The position numbers and the translations under genes were made by a program. From Drosophila pseudoobscura (Eukaryota > Arthropoda > Insecta > Diptera > Drosophilidae), in assembly GCF_009870125.1 (NCBI RefSeq), contig NC_046683.1, forward strand, positions 14,331,001-14,395,000: a stretch of 64,000 nucleotides of DNA. Reading direction: 5' to 3'. This document shows positions 48,066 to 59,699 of the stretch, in pieces. Under the pieces are notes generated by a model. That model saw nothing but the letters and a program-made list of their open reading frames with translations, ran no database searches and was not told the DNA's origin. The stretch's first letter is position 1. Each line of letters starts with the position of its first letter.

Positions 48066-51000
48066 AATGATTCATGATGATCGAAAGCATCAAAGAGGCA
48101 TTAGCTTCAGGCAGGGCTCTTCCTTAGGATGTGCCTTGCCTCTCCGGCACATGGCCGTTATTCTTGTCATTTTCCTATTTCATTGCTGTGCTCAGAGAGA
48201 GCAAGAGAGAAAGCAGAAGAAGACGATGAGCGCCTGGCCTCTCAGAGAATATTTGTCATGAGGAAAACATCTTTGCAAGAAACAAAAACTGTTTGAACAA
48301 CATACAATAGCAAAAACACACTGAAACATGCCTGGCAGTCGGGGCACACGGATGGGGTAATGGTAATGATGGGGCTTAACATCTAGTAGTTTGCTTAATC
48401 CAGAACGAGGGAAAGACAGAACGTAGTAGATGCCGTAAGCATTCCAAAGTCCCTCAATCTCTCAAGCCCCGCGGCGAGGCAATGCAATTACCAAATGAGG
48501 GGCACTTGGGCCATCTTATCTAACGTCGTATACTCCGTCCATGTACACCATGTACATATACTCGGTACTCGTTGCTCGTTGCTCGTTACTCGTACCCGTA
48601 CCCGTACGTATCTGCTGTAAGTATCATTGTATGCTGCTTTTGTGCAATTGAAGCTTATCTAAGCGCATTTGCATTGCCATTCATCGCTCCCACACAGGGT
48701 GCGGGGTTTTTTTTCGGGCCCTGCTCTAAGTATCTCGTTTCCTGCAGGGCAGATACAGATATATCAAGCATATAGAAGCACTCCTGAACCATTTACGCGT
48801 GGAATTTGTGAAGAGTGGCCAATGATCACTGGATCGAAGTTCCCATAAGCGAACGGCAGGGGATGGTTGGTTGAACGCACAGCTGTGGCACGGTATTGGG
48901 TTTCCCGTTTAATTGGAAGCGAATGACTCTGGCACCTTGCATCTGTGACGACCAGTTGCAATGAATAGGGTCCCCAGAAAAGAGCCACAATTGGTGTGGA
49001 AATACTCGGAAACGTGGTGCCGACCCGACTGTTCTTCGAAGGAAACTGTTTCGAAATACATCTGTGTAGTGTATCGGATGATGGCCGCGAAGGTGCGAAC
49101 AGGCGACGTTGAATCATATACGGACCTGGAACCGGCACCGCAACAAAACCTACAATACTCGTATATTTTAGCCATGATATACGGGGGGCAATCGAATTGA
49201 AATCTATGCGTTTCCTCTCCACCACACAATTAATAATATTATAAAATTGCCTACCGCTTGATTGGCAGTTATTTACAATACAAGTGCCACGGTTTTTGGC
49301 TATTGTTTTTCATACGAATGTACTCGCGATTCCATCCGATCCGATCCGTTCCGATCCGATCCCCATTGCCCTTTACCCAGTGCCCAGTGCCCAGTGGCCA
49401 TTCCATCCCAGCAACAATCTTTATGGTACTAAATGGTTGTAAATCTATACAAAATCTATAAATATGAATAACAAAATATGTACATATATAATAAAACCCC
49501 TCCAGAGTCCGGGCTCGAATATTATTAAATATAATAAATAACAGGGCAAATAATTCGAGCAGCACTCGATCGATTTCAAGTGGAGGCCCGTGGATCCCGA
49601 AACCCGAAACCCGAAACCCCAATCCCCATGCAGTTGACGACTCTCAAGTTGACGACGCGTCGCGTCGCGTCGAGTCGCGACAGTCGGGCGATCATTTATG
49701 GGCCCCCCTCCACATAGATATGGCCACGATCTGGTGCGTTTTCCCCTGCTTTCCACTCCACAAAGCTCTACAAATGGTTTTCATCAATGGTGGATGTCGT
49801 CCGCAGTCGCAGTCGCAGTCGAAGTCGAAGTCGCAGTCGCAGTCGATGGTTCGGGTGGTTCGTGGATCGATGGATCGCTGGATCGCTGGATCGTGCCACA
49901 TAATAAGCTGGAGTCTGGCCGTGTATAAATTTAGTCCGCTTTCGGCAGTGAAGCTAGAACCTAGTTACAATTTCAATATCAACTAGCAAAAAGAATTCCC
50001 TAGGGAAAGTGACAAAAGAAATAGTAACTGAAATAGTAACTAACCAGGTATATCCATCAATGATCCTATAATATTGTTTGTTTTATTTTTAAGTGATTCA
50101 ATGTAAGCGTGATATTATGTTCAAGTATAGCCTGAAAAGTATCTTCCATTCGCTAATCGCCAAGTATCCTTTGAGTTGAGTTCAAAGACAATCCTAGATC
50201 TGCTTTCACGAGCTTAAAGGAGTGTCAGAGATGGGAAGCATCCAAAGGAAAGACAACTAAATGCTACTCCGAATGAGTTACCTTTAGGGATCTTTCGATC
50301 TTCCCATCTCAAGAACCTCTCGGGACCTGTCAGATCCCAGGCTATTCGTGTGTCTCCACTTACAGCTGGTTGTTTTTTTTTGAAAAACGTTCGCTTTGTT
50401 GTTGAAGTTGAAGTGAAAAGAGTCGTCAAGTGTTTGTGATCGATTGTGTGTGCGGTGCTCCCAAGTGGCTGATCGTAAATCTGCGCCACAATCGGCCGAG
50501 ATACCTGGAAACTCTCAACGACAACAACAAATGATCGAAATTTCCGATTTCCCCAACACAACAACAGTGCGAGGAGCAGAGCAGAGCAGAGTAGTAGTAT
50601 GATTCAATCAGTTTCGAGTGGCGCACGGCAACCTGTCGTCGTCCGAGGCTAAATATATACAATGAGAATACTCTAGAGGCAGACATTCCCACATACATAC
50701 GGGTATATTATATACATATGTACGTTTATTTGAACACCTAAGTGTATATTTGATTTCGTGTGCACGCTCACAGGAGGGGAAAAGTGTAAAAGGGGGGAAA
50801 AAGGCTGTTGGCTTATCAATTATTTGATTAATATTTGGTTGCTTCTGTCTCTCGGACTCGCTCTCTGTCTCGCTTATCAATTAATTGAGTCAAATTCTGT
50901 AAATTGTCCGAATGTCAAGACCAAGAAGCAAACAAAGCCCATCCATATGCATCTTCGGGTGCAATAAATATACAATATACAACACGTTTACGTATATTTG

Positions 51001-51781
51001 TACGGATATTAGGTTGATAATTTGATTGACAGCTGCTCGGCCCCACAGAAAGACCCAGCAGCAACCCATGGGGGTATCGCCGACAGCAAAATCAATAGAA
51101 TATTTACATTTTCATGCCTTTATACATATGTGTATGGTTTCTGCCCTTTAAAAAAATATGGTATATGGAATATCTAACGAATCGCTCCTTTGAGTCAGAA
51201 CCAATGTGTCCATTTACTGGTTTACTAGCTTCCTTTTTTTATACACGTTACTCGTTACTTTTGTAATCAAATTATTTATTTCCCCCACCAGTCTCTCTCT
51301 CTCGCTCACTCTTATGCACTCGACGAATGTGCAAAACATGTTTACTCGTTACTTGTTTAATAGTTACTTGAATTATTTACTCGACATTTTTTACTCGTTG
51401 CTCGTTACTTTTTGCCCATTGTTAAACTATTTGATATGTTGACCCACCACACTTCCCAACACACCTCTATCTTTCTCTTCTCCTTTTCCTTCTGTTCTTG
51501 CTCGTTTCGTTCGATACTCGTCCGGCCGACCGAATAGAAAAATACCTACTGTCCTGTGCTGCTCAAATCAGTAGTCGTTCAGTTGAAATTCAGTTTCGTT
51601 TCGGATCAGTCCTACTCTAGTCTGGACCCTAGTCCAGCGCCCCAAATACTACACAGAGGCATCTAGCAAAATTGAAACATAGGAAACACACAGCGAAAGG
51701 TTCATTGGACCATACTTCGAGCCGGATAAGCCACAACATCCCTAATCCGTAACTGCTTTTCTTTTCGTTGCAGTTTACATT

Positions 51782-54171
51782 ATGGGTCTACTAAGCGAGG
51801 GCAGTCCACTCTCCTGGGAGGAGACCAAGGTGCTGGCCGATCATGTGCGCGAGCATGGCGTGAATCAGTTCATAAATCTCTACCACAGACTGAAGGACCG
51901 CCAGGGGGACATCCTCAAGTGGGGCGACGAGGTGGAGTACATCATTGTGAAGTTCGATGAGAAGCATAAGGTGGCACGCGTGGCGTTGATCGCCCAGGAC
52001 CTGCTGGCCCAGCTAAACGAAAAGGAGATGGCCGATCCCAAGGGCGTGAAGTCGCTGTGGCGTCCCGAATACGGTGCCTACATGATCGAGGGTACGCCCG
52101 GCAAGCCCTTCGGCGGACTGATGGCCCACTTCAATCTGGTGGAGGCCAATATGCGCTATCGTCGCGAGGAGGTCACCGAGCTGCTGGCCAAGGACGAGTG
52201 CGTCATGTCGATCACAAACTTTCCGCGCCTCGGATCCCCCAACTTTACATACCCCTTGGCCCAGCCCCGTCCAGAGGATCCCCTCAGCTCGGCCCGTTCC
52301 CTCTACTTTCCCGACGAGGCAATATTCCCGGGACATCCACGCTTCAAGACGCTCACCCGCAACATTCGCATGCGGCGCGGCGAGAAGGTCTCCATCAAGC
52401 TGAAGGGTAAGCGTCTGCGACTGCGTCTGGCCAAAAAAAGCATTCACTGATCTTCATCCTCCATCCTCCATACTCTGCAGTGTTCAAAGACGCCAAGACA
52501 AAGCTGCCCGTGGAGGGGGCACCGCCGGGCGAGCCGGATGTGGTGCTGCTGGACGCCATGGGCTTTGGCATGGGCTGCTGCTGCCTGCAGCTAACCTTTC
52601 AGGCCTGCAACATCACAGAGGCGCGTCGCCTGTACGATCAGCTGGCCCCCCTGTGCCCCATCATGCTGGCCCTGACGGCGGCCAGCCCCATCTACCGCGG
52701 CTACCTCACAGAGTCGGACTGCCGCTGGAACGTGATCAGCTCGTCGGTGGACTGCCGCACCGAGGAGGAGCGCGGCCTGGCGCCGCTCGAGAACCAAAAG
52801 TTCCGGATCGCCAAGTCGCGGTACGACTCCATCGACTCGTACCTGTCCCCGGAGGGGGCCAAGTACAACGATGTGCCCATAACCTATGACGAGCAGGTGT
52901 ACAACCGCCTGGTCGAGGGCGGCATTGACCATCTGCTGGCCCAGCATGTGGCCCATCTCTTCATTCGCGACACGGTGTCGCTGTTCAGCGAGAAGGTCCA
53001 CCAGAACGACAACGAGGACACCGATCATTTTGAGAACATTCAGTCGACCAACTGGCAGACGATGCGCTTCAAGCCGCCGCCGCCCAACAGTTCGATTGGT
53101 TGGCGCGTGGAGTTCCGCCCGTGCGAGGCGCAGATCAGTGACTTTGAGAACGCCGCCATCGTCTGTTTCGTCGTCCTGCTCACCCGTGTCATTCTCTCGT
53201 ACCAGCTGAACTTTTTGACGCCCATTAGCAAGGTGGACGAGAACATGCAGACGGCACAGAAGCGCGACGCCTGCCGTGCGGAGAAATTCTGGTTCCGCAA
53301 ATCATCAAAGACCACCGAACAGCGGGCGGCCCAGGCCCAGGCCAAGGGCGGGCTCCACATCAATGGCTGGCAGACACCCGAGGCGGCAGAGAATGGCAAC
53401 GGCACGGCCACCAACGGCAATGGCAATGGCAACGAAGATGAGAAAGAGGAAGAGCCGCTAAACAATGGCACTTCGGCGAAAATGAATGGACATGAAAATG
53501 GCCATAGCCGTAAGGCCCAGACCAATGGCACATCAAATGGCACCCTAAATGGCGGCTCCACCACCTCCACCAGCACCAATGGGGTGGACAGCGATCACAC
53601 CGACACAGATGATGAGGAGAACGAGCTGTTCCAGCTGCTGACAATCAATGAGATCTTCAACGGAAAGGTAGTCCCGAGTCCTGAGTTCTAAGTACTGAGT
53701 TCTGTATCTAAATCGTTGTATCTCCACAGTCGAACGTGTTTCCTGGTCTGGTTCCACTGATCCGCAGCTATTTGCAGTCCATGGAGGTAGACACAGACAC
53801 CCATTGCACCATCGAACAGTATCTGCGCTTTATCGAAAAGCGTGCCGCCGGCGAGCTGATCACAACGGCCACCTGGATGCGCCAGCAAGTGCTCAATCAT
53901 CCCGACTACAAGTGAGTAAACCATACCCATAAACCATCTCAGAAACTAAACGATCCAATCCAATCCGTTTTACAGGCAAGACTCGGTGGTCACTGAGGGA
54001 ATCAACTACGACATGCTGAAGCTGATCCAGGGCATACAGGAGGGCAAGCATGTGGAGCCGGCATTGCTCGGCCAGGGCTATCATTCCAAGACCAAGACGA
54101 AAGATTTCATTCCGCCTGCCCTGCAGAAACAGTTGGCCAAGAACGGCTGCTGCGAGGACAATGACAAATGA
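51782..54171 (+). CDS. Gclc: Glutamate-cysteine ligase catalytic subunit
   Basis: Exons 51782-52406, 52481-53667, 53730-53911 and 53976-54171 join to 729 residues, slightly longer than animal GCLC (about 637). The enzyme makes gamma-glutamylcysteine from glutamate, cysteine and ATP, the rate-limiting step of glutathione synthesis, in the cytosol with the modifier subunit Gclm. Family hallmarks: MGLLSEGSPLSWEETK, ILKWGDEVEYIIVKFD (metal-binding acidic residues), RPEYGAYMIEGTPG, the MGFGMGCCCLQLTFQ glycine/cysteine segment, LALTAASPIYRGYL, and WRVEFRPCEAQISDFENAA. An Asn/Gly/Thr-rich insert (nt 53385-53610) before ENELFQLLTINEIFNGK accounts for the added length. The ATG follows an acceptor ending at 51773, so the 5' UTR is spliced. 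A possible second promoter lies just upstream at 51.55-51.65 kb. Confidence 0.96.
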
Positions 54172-56356
54172 TCGAGGGAGCAGCATCAGAAACATCAGCA
54201 TAAGCATAAGCAGCAGCAGCAGCAGCAACAGCGCGCCGAGAACCCTTCAACGACGACGCGTAGGCCGGCCGGCCGGCGCATGTGATTCGGTGCCGTCTTG
54301 TGGGTCTCTCCTGTCTCTGTCGTGTTGGTTGTCTGGATCGAAATGTTTGGTGGCACATTTACACACACACACAATACTTATCAATATTATTTCTGTAGCA
54401 TAATTTATCAATTAACAATTAGTGTGCACCAAATCCTAATTGTGGACAAATGTTTCGCGGCCAAGTGTGGCCACCGCCTGATGTGGCAGGGCAGGGCAGG
54501 GCAGGGTAGTGCAGGGCATGGGATTGGATGTGACAGAGTGCAACAGCAACAGCAAAAGCAAAAGCAGAACCAATGAGAATGCCAATGATGAGAAAGTCTA
54601 GCGACTAGTTGGGCCCATAGCCCTAACAATAGCAACAATGTTCTCCCTTTTATCATGTTTTATATATATACATTTTTTTTTTTTGTGGCCATCCTATACC
54701 CGTTCCCCCCTTCCTTCTTCCTCCCCCTTTCGTTCCCTTTAAACGTTTGAAGAACTTGTGGGGAAAACAGTGAAGCAAGAACAAAACTAAATGGAAAAAC
54801 TTAAGCATACATAAATCTCAACCGAAGTGCCGTTCCACAAAAACCTCCAAGCAAGCGCATGCAATAAATAAATAAAATAATAATAGTAATATGTAACAAA
54901 CAAAAAAATACATGTAATAGTTAAAAAAAAAGGCCAGGTTAAAGCATCTTTTTTTTTTGTTTTGTTTTGTTTCGTTTATTAAATACATATATATATATAT
55001 ATTTATTATTCCTATTGATATATAAATGCAAGTACAATGTAATGTTGATTTTTTTTTAATTTACATACATATACAATATACATATATATATATATATGCA
55101 TACATATATAAACAAAAACACACATATGTCTAAATGTGGCCTGCTGTTATTAAACTATATACATACACACACTATACATAGAAACCGAAACGGGGAAAAT
55201 GTGAGAAACTTAAGCTATTATAATTTACGTGATTGTTTCACTATTATTAAAGCCAATTGATTAATGATTATTGCAATTATTGTGACCACAAGCAAGCAAA
55301 TAAAAAGGAAACATTGTTGAATCTTAATTGTACCGAAGAAACGAGTCGAGGCAGAGCACAATACTTACAATATTCTCTACAATATGCAAGCACTCAAAGG
55401 ATGGGGATACGTTAATTATGGACTTTGGACACGGGAACTTTTGATAAAATGCCTTCTGCAATGCATGAATTGTACTTACAAATAAATACTACATAGAAAC
55501 ATATATATTATATATCATAGTTATCGTTGTCGATAAGATAAGCGAATGCATTAGGGAAGTGCCTAGCCTAGGAAGTCTTAGAGAATTGCGAAACGGAGAC
55601 GATGTTGAGAATGAATATAATGGGATGGGATTGCAGATATAAACAATCACCCAATCAAAAGCCCATATAACTTTACACTATATACAAACAAGGGATGTGT
55701 GAAACAACTCCACAAGCTGTAGGTTTTATTCAAATTTGCTAGCCAATTTATAAGAGCGAGATCACATCAGAGCAGTATTTTGATTAAATAGAACAACTAT
55801 GTACCCAAACTGTATCTAAATACTGAAAGCAAATAAAAAATGTTTTGCAAAAAACAGACACAACAAAAAAAGAACAGTCTTCAAATTTGGCGCTTGATTG
55901 GTTTCAAACATCGATTGCTATCTATTTCGATAGTATAGCAGTCCTGATAAAAATGAATTGGACAACACAACCAGGGTGATCATTTACGATAAACAAGCAA
56001 ACATCACCACTATACATAATATATGCAGCCAATTTCTTGCATTTGGAACATCTCGGCTCTAATATTCAAAAAAGGTATATAGCCGCCGATTGGTACTTTG
56101 ACTCATCGCCCAAAAACATCGATATTTTTTTTATATATCAAGATGTAAATCAATATATGTCTTACATCCCTATCCCCGTGCCCAAACAAGATTTCATCGA
56201 CAAAATAAAAATCAAATAAAAAAGAAAATAAAAAAAAACGTTGACATCGACCGCTCTTTGACTTGGCAAACTCCACCGTTGAGAAGGCGTGCGACCAAAT
56301 AAACCCACGCTACTCACGTAGCGCGGTAAAACACAAAAAAAAAGGAAAAACCGAAA
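54172..56356. other. Gclc 3' UTR and intergenic DNA
   Basis: CAG-rich start (54205-54235), then AT-rich DNA with several AATAAA signals between 54.86 and 55.5 kb (for example AATAAATAAATAAA at 54863-54876), so a long or variable 3' UTR is likely. From about 55.9 kb the DNA is upstream sequence of the neuferricin gene. No other gene is supported. Confidence 0.5.
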
Positions 56357-57217
56357 ATGTTTGGGTTTGTGAAATATCTATTTAAATTGCAGTTTCTTTT
56401 TATTTTGGCAGCTGTGTTGGCTGGCCTTTATCGCACGGAAATAAAGCAGTTTGCAAACAGACATGCGGCTAACTACGTGGACAAAGCTGATGGCGAGACG
56501 GTTTCGCTCCAGTTCAAAGCGGCCAACGAAAACACAGCCACGGTCCTAACGTCTGCAGAACTTTCCAAATACAATGGCGAGGATGGACAGCCCATCTACC
56601 TGGCATTGCTTGGATCTGTTTTCGATGTGACGCGCGGCATCAAGCACTATGGTACCGGCTGCAGCTATAACTTCTTTGTGGGACGCGATGCCTCTGTTGC
56701 GTTTATAAGCGGCGAGTTTGAAGAGTACGACCCGCAGACTGCGGACGATGTGCTCACCCTGAAACCCAACGACCTCCTTGGCCTGGCCAATTGGAGGGAT
56801 TTCTATGAGAAGGAATATATCTACAAGGGGAAGCTGATTGGACGTTTCTACGATGAACAGGGCGAACCGACGACGTATTACCACAAATACCTGGCGCTTT
56901 TGGAGCAGGCTCAAATAGCCAAGGCTGAGGTGGACGAGCTGCGCTCAAAGTATCCCGGCTGCAACATTGAATGGTCTGAGGCGAAGGGAACGCGCGTGTG
57001 GTGTACCAACACGAGCGGCGATGGCAAGGAGCGAGCCTGGACGGGCTTTCCACGAAAGCTGTATAGCCGCGGTAATAAGAATTTCAATTGCGCCTGTGTA
57101 CCCGAATCGGAACTAGACCAAATAGATGCCGAAGGCCAGGCGGCTCATGGCGATGTCATGTTCAAGACGTACGACAACTGTTCGTCCCGAGCCAAGGAGT
57201 GTTTCTACAGAGTGTAA
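56357..57217 (+). CDS. CG12056: Neuferricin homologue (CYB5D2-type heme/steroid-binding protein)
   Basis: Intronless frame of 286 residues. An N-terminal hydrophobic segment (FLFILAAVLAGLY) acts as signal or anchor. The cytochrome b5-like domain runs from LTSAELSKYNGEDGQPIYLALLGSVFDVTRGI through HYGTGCSYNFFVGRDASVAF (about 65-160) and contains the YxxFxGRDAS motif of the MAPR family. The C-terminal part (CNIEWSEAKGTRVWC and several cysteines, ending ECFYRV) matches neuferricin/CYB5D2. Family members are secreted or ER-linked and bind heme; mammalian neuferricin promotes neurogenesis. It lies between Gclc and COMMD3 on the same strand with its own promoter. The D. melanogaster counterpart is CG12056. 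Confidence 0.9.
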   Translation: MFGFVKYLFKLQFLFILAAVLAGLYRTEIKQFANRHAANYVDKADGETVSLQFKAANENTATVLTSAELSKYNGEDGQPIYLALLGSVFDVTRGIKHYGTGCSYNFFVGRDASVAFISGEFEEYDPQTADDVLTLKPNDLLGLANWRDFYEKEYIYKGKLIGRFYDEQGEPTTYYHKYLALLEQAQIAKAEVDELRSKYPGCNIEWSEAKGTRVWCTNTSGDGKERAWTGFPRKLYSRGNKNFNCACVPESELDQIDAEGQAAHGDVMFKTYDNCSSRAKECFYRV

Positions 57218-57854
57218 TCTAAGCGCACCAGGTGGATTTGTTGTAAATATTGTACTTTATTTGTAGTAAATCGAAATTACAGACTCTACAGCTGGTTCGC
57301 TTTTTTGGTTCCAGGTCCGCTCTGTTAGCTGCGGTGGGTTCTTTTGCGTGGGTGGTCTCTTTTGTGCTGTTATGCGCAATCGTGTATTGTTTTAAAAATT
57401 TTATTTTCAACGTTATATAGAAATCCAGTAAAAGCAAGTATTTAGAATAAGCCAGTTAACTGGAAAATTGATTCATGAATCGTATAAAATGATGTGGGCA
57501 TGGCTAAATGTTTTATACAGCTGAGAATATTCCACGGAAGATCAAAAACGAGAAATATGTATGATGGAACTTGAATTCGTCAGTATGAGACGGTATGTTT
57601 CGGTATATTGCTGAGGCAGCAACAGAGCAGCGACCAAATTAAAAAAAATAAATAAAAAAAGTATACGTTATACAAAAGAACTATAAGACGAAAATCCGTG
57701 GAAGAGCAGAAAGGCTGGCCGAATAATTGAACATATATATATTTGCATAAGTAAAAGTAAATTTTTTGCTTTTGCTTGGAGGATTTTTTATTGGTTCACA
57801 GCGAATCGCTGTTGTTGTGTATTGTTTATTTTAATGGATTTTGCCGCTTAACTA
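57218..57854. other. Intergenic DNA between neuferricin and COMMD3
   Basis: About 640 bp holding the 3' end of one gene and the promoter of the next. It is AT-rich; no clear core-promoter motif is recognised and no gene is seen. Confidence 0.5.
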
Positions 57855-58571
57855 ATGGCTACGGCTGCAGCGAGTTGCCCGGCAGTGGAGGCGGACACAG
57901 ATGCCAGTAACTTAATCTCGGCTACTGTGGTGGCGGGCCTTAAAAACCTGGGCACGATTCTGACGCCCCCCATCACAAAGATTCTCATTGCGAATTCCCT
58001 CAAGTTGACCCTTCACCCGGACGCAAGTGAGAAAGACTACAATACCCGCTATATCTTCTTGGAAGTGATCTAAAGCTAATGCATATCCCTATTCCCATTC
58101 CGTAAAGCCATTGCACCGGTGCCTGAAATCTATGCCAACAATGCTGCCAGCGCCAAGCAAAGCGAATATGCCGTCGTTGCCCTCTACGCCTTGGCCACCA
58201 AGCATGCCTGGGATGGACTGACACTCCGCCATCAATTGGAGGGTCTCGCGGTTCACAGCAGTGCCGTGGATGAGTTGACACGCGTCTACGAGGACAATCG
58301 GAAGGATCTGGTGCTGCGTCAACTGCAAGTCGGACACAATTTTCCCCACATCACCGATGTCCAGTGGCGGATTGTGTGCGATGTAAAGTCCTCCACGTCC
58401 GCCACCAGCACAGGCGTTGCCCAGTTTTGCATTAATCTTGGCCGGTTTCAGCAAAGCAGCGGCGAACGGATCACAATTGTGGAGTTCGTGTGCAACGCCG
58501 AGGAGCTACATTCGCTGATCAATCGGCTAAAGGAGATCGAGAGGCATTGTAATCAAATGGCCATTAGATAG
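57855..58571 (+). CDS. COMMD3: COMM-domain protein 3 (COMMD3) homologue
   Basis: Exons 57855-58026 and 58108-58571 join through PDA|TIAPVPEIYANNA to 211 residues, close to the 195 of human COMMD3. The C-terminal COMM domain starts at LPHITDV-equivalent FPHITDVQWRIVCDVKS and ends with FVCNAEELHSLINRLKEIERH, the conserved leucine-rich helix. The N-terminal alpha-helical part contains YNDxKxSLE-equivalent VYEDNRKDLVLRQL. COMMD proteins assemble into the ten-member Commander complex with CCDC22/CCDC93, which recycles endosomal membrane cargo. The 81 bp intron has donor GTGAGA and a short pyrimidine acceptor. Confidence 0.88.
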
Positions 58572-58779
58572 TAGGAACAAAACAATCTTATAATGTATAT
58601 TCTCGCAGTATATAACAAGTCGTCTGTCTATGTAAGCCATATACAAAGTCGAAGTTAATAATCTAACCAGTTACCACAGTTCTAATCACAAATAGGCTTT
58701 TTCTTCGTAATTTAGCAGCCTCCATGCCACTCCTCTCCTCTAATGTGGTGGGCAGATAATTGTACTGAGCGGTCTTCCG

Positions 58780-59699
58780 TTAAAAGAGCCTGTTATAGTT
58801 CAGCTGGTCGTCGTTGGGCGACAGAATCTTCACTAGGATATCGTAGTTGCTTGGCGCAGTACAGTAAATAGTCCCTGAGAAGTGGGTATTGTCGTCCTCC
58901 TTGGCAGCAATCACCATGCAATGGTTTTTGATGGTCAGACTCATATTCAGCCCGCGGAAGCGCGAATCCTGCTTGTACAACATGGCATCCTCTTTGGGCA
59001 TAAAGTAGGGTCGTCCACTGAACGGATTTAGGAAGTCCGACCAGAAGCCCATCGATAAGAGGCGATCGCTGATGTCTCTGGCGGCCAGCACAAACTTGAA
59101 AGGATGAGTAAAAGGATTAGTGAATCGCAAAAAAAATGTATTCGTTTGAACAGCTCTACCTTGGTGGCGCCTGTTTCGATGTCACCATCATAGCTCAAGG
59201 TGAGCAACGTAATGGCCGTATCCTTGCTTGCAACAGCGCGCACTGGGAACAGTTCGATGAGGGTGTCACGTATCAGCATGGGACACTGGCAGCAGGAGAT
59301 CTCAAGGCTCGACTTGTCCTTATTTTCCTCTTTGTTGAAATTCACTATCTCCGAGAGTGGAGCCATCAGATCAATGGTGGAATTATAGCCCTGCCAGGCT
59401 GGGCCAAAGCCATTTGGCAAGTAGAAGCGATTGCTCTTTGAGGCAGTCAACTCCCAGTTCAGCTCGGACTCAATGCTGTTGAGATCGTCGTCGGCGAGCT
59501 CGCGAGTCCTGGTCACAATCTTAAACGGACTGCCTGCGTCCGAAGGGGATCCGCGCTTTGAGTAGTTTACTGCGCTTATCATGGCTGCCATTGGAATATC
59601 TGCGCTGAATAACCCAGTCCGGCCGCGGATGCGGGCTGTTGTCGGAACATGCCAGATGCGGCCCACAGTTTCGAGTGTGCGAATCAGTGTACGCGACAT
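58780..59699 (-). CDS. MMADHC: MMADHC homologue (cobalamin trafficking protein, cblD)
   Basis: Minus-strand exons 59699-59160 and 59094-58780 join through GATK|FVLAARDISD to 284 residues. The N-terminus (MSRTLIRTLETVGRIWHVP, arginine-rich with few acids) resembles a mitochondrial targeting sequence, as in MMADHC. Conserved C-terminal family segment: MGFWSDFLNPFSGRPYFMPKED and YKQDSRFRGLNMSLTIKNHCMV. Upstream there is ISCCQCPMLIRDTLIELFP. MMADHC directs vitamin B12 from the chaperone MMACHC to cytosolic methionine synthase or mitochondrial methylmalonyl-CoA mutase. The intron is 65 bp with a GTAGAG donor. The gene is convergent with COMMD3, whose stop is only about 210 bp away. Confidence 0.85.

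Larger units (their letters stand above)
42404..51773 (+). other. Gclc: Probable first intron of Gclc, rich in simple repeats
   Basis: About 9.4 kb with no supported gene. Contents include TG repeats (42831-42850), a 25-base poly-C run (43911-43935), a two-copy direct repeat (about 45415-45675), a 'GGTTTGGGTTTGGGT' tract (45984-46000), CCCGTC/CCCGGA tandems (46185-46215, 46895-46925), a 22-25 bp minisatellite (47372-47463), a dispersed repeat copy (47565-48065), and a CAGTCG hexamer tandem (49801-49850). A TATAAAT at 49924-49930 followed by an initiator-like CAGTG could be an internal promoter. CTCGTTACTCGTT-type words recur at 48570-48600, 51245-51260 and 51340-51415. Confidence 0.5.
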
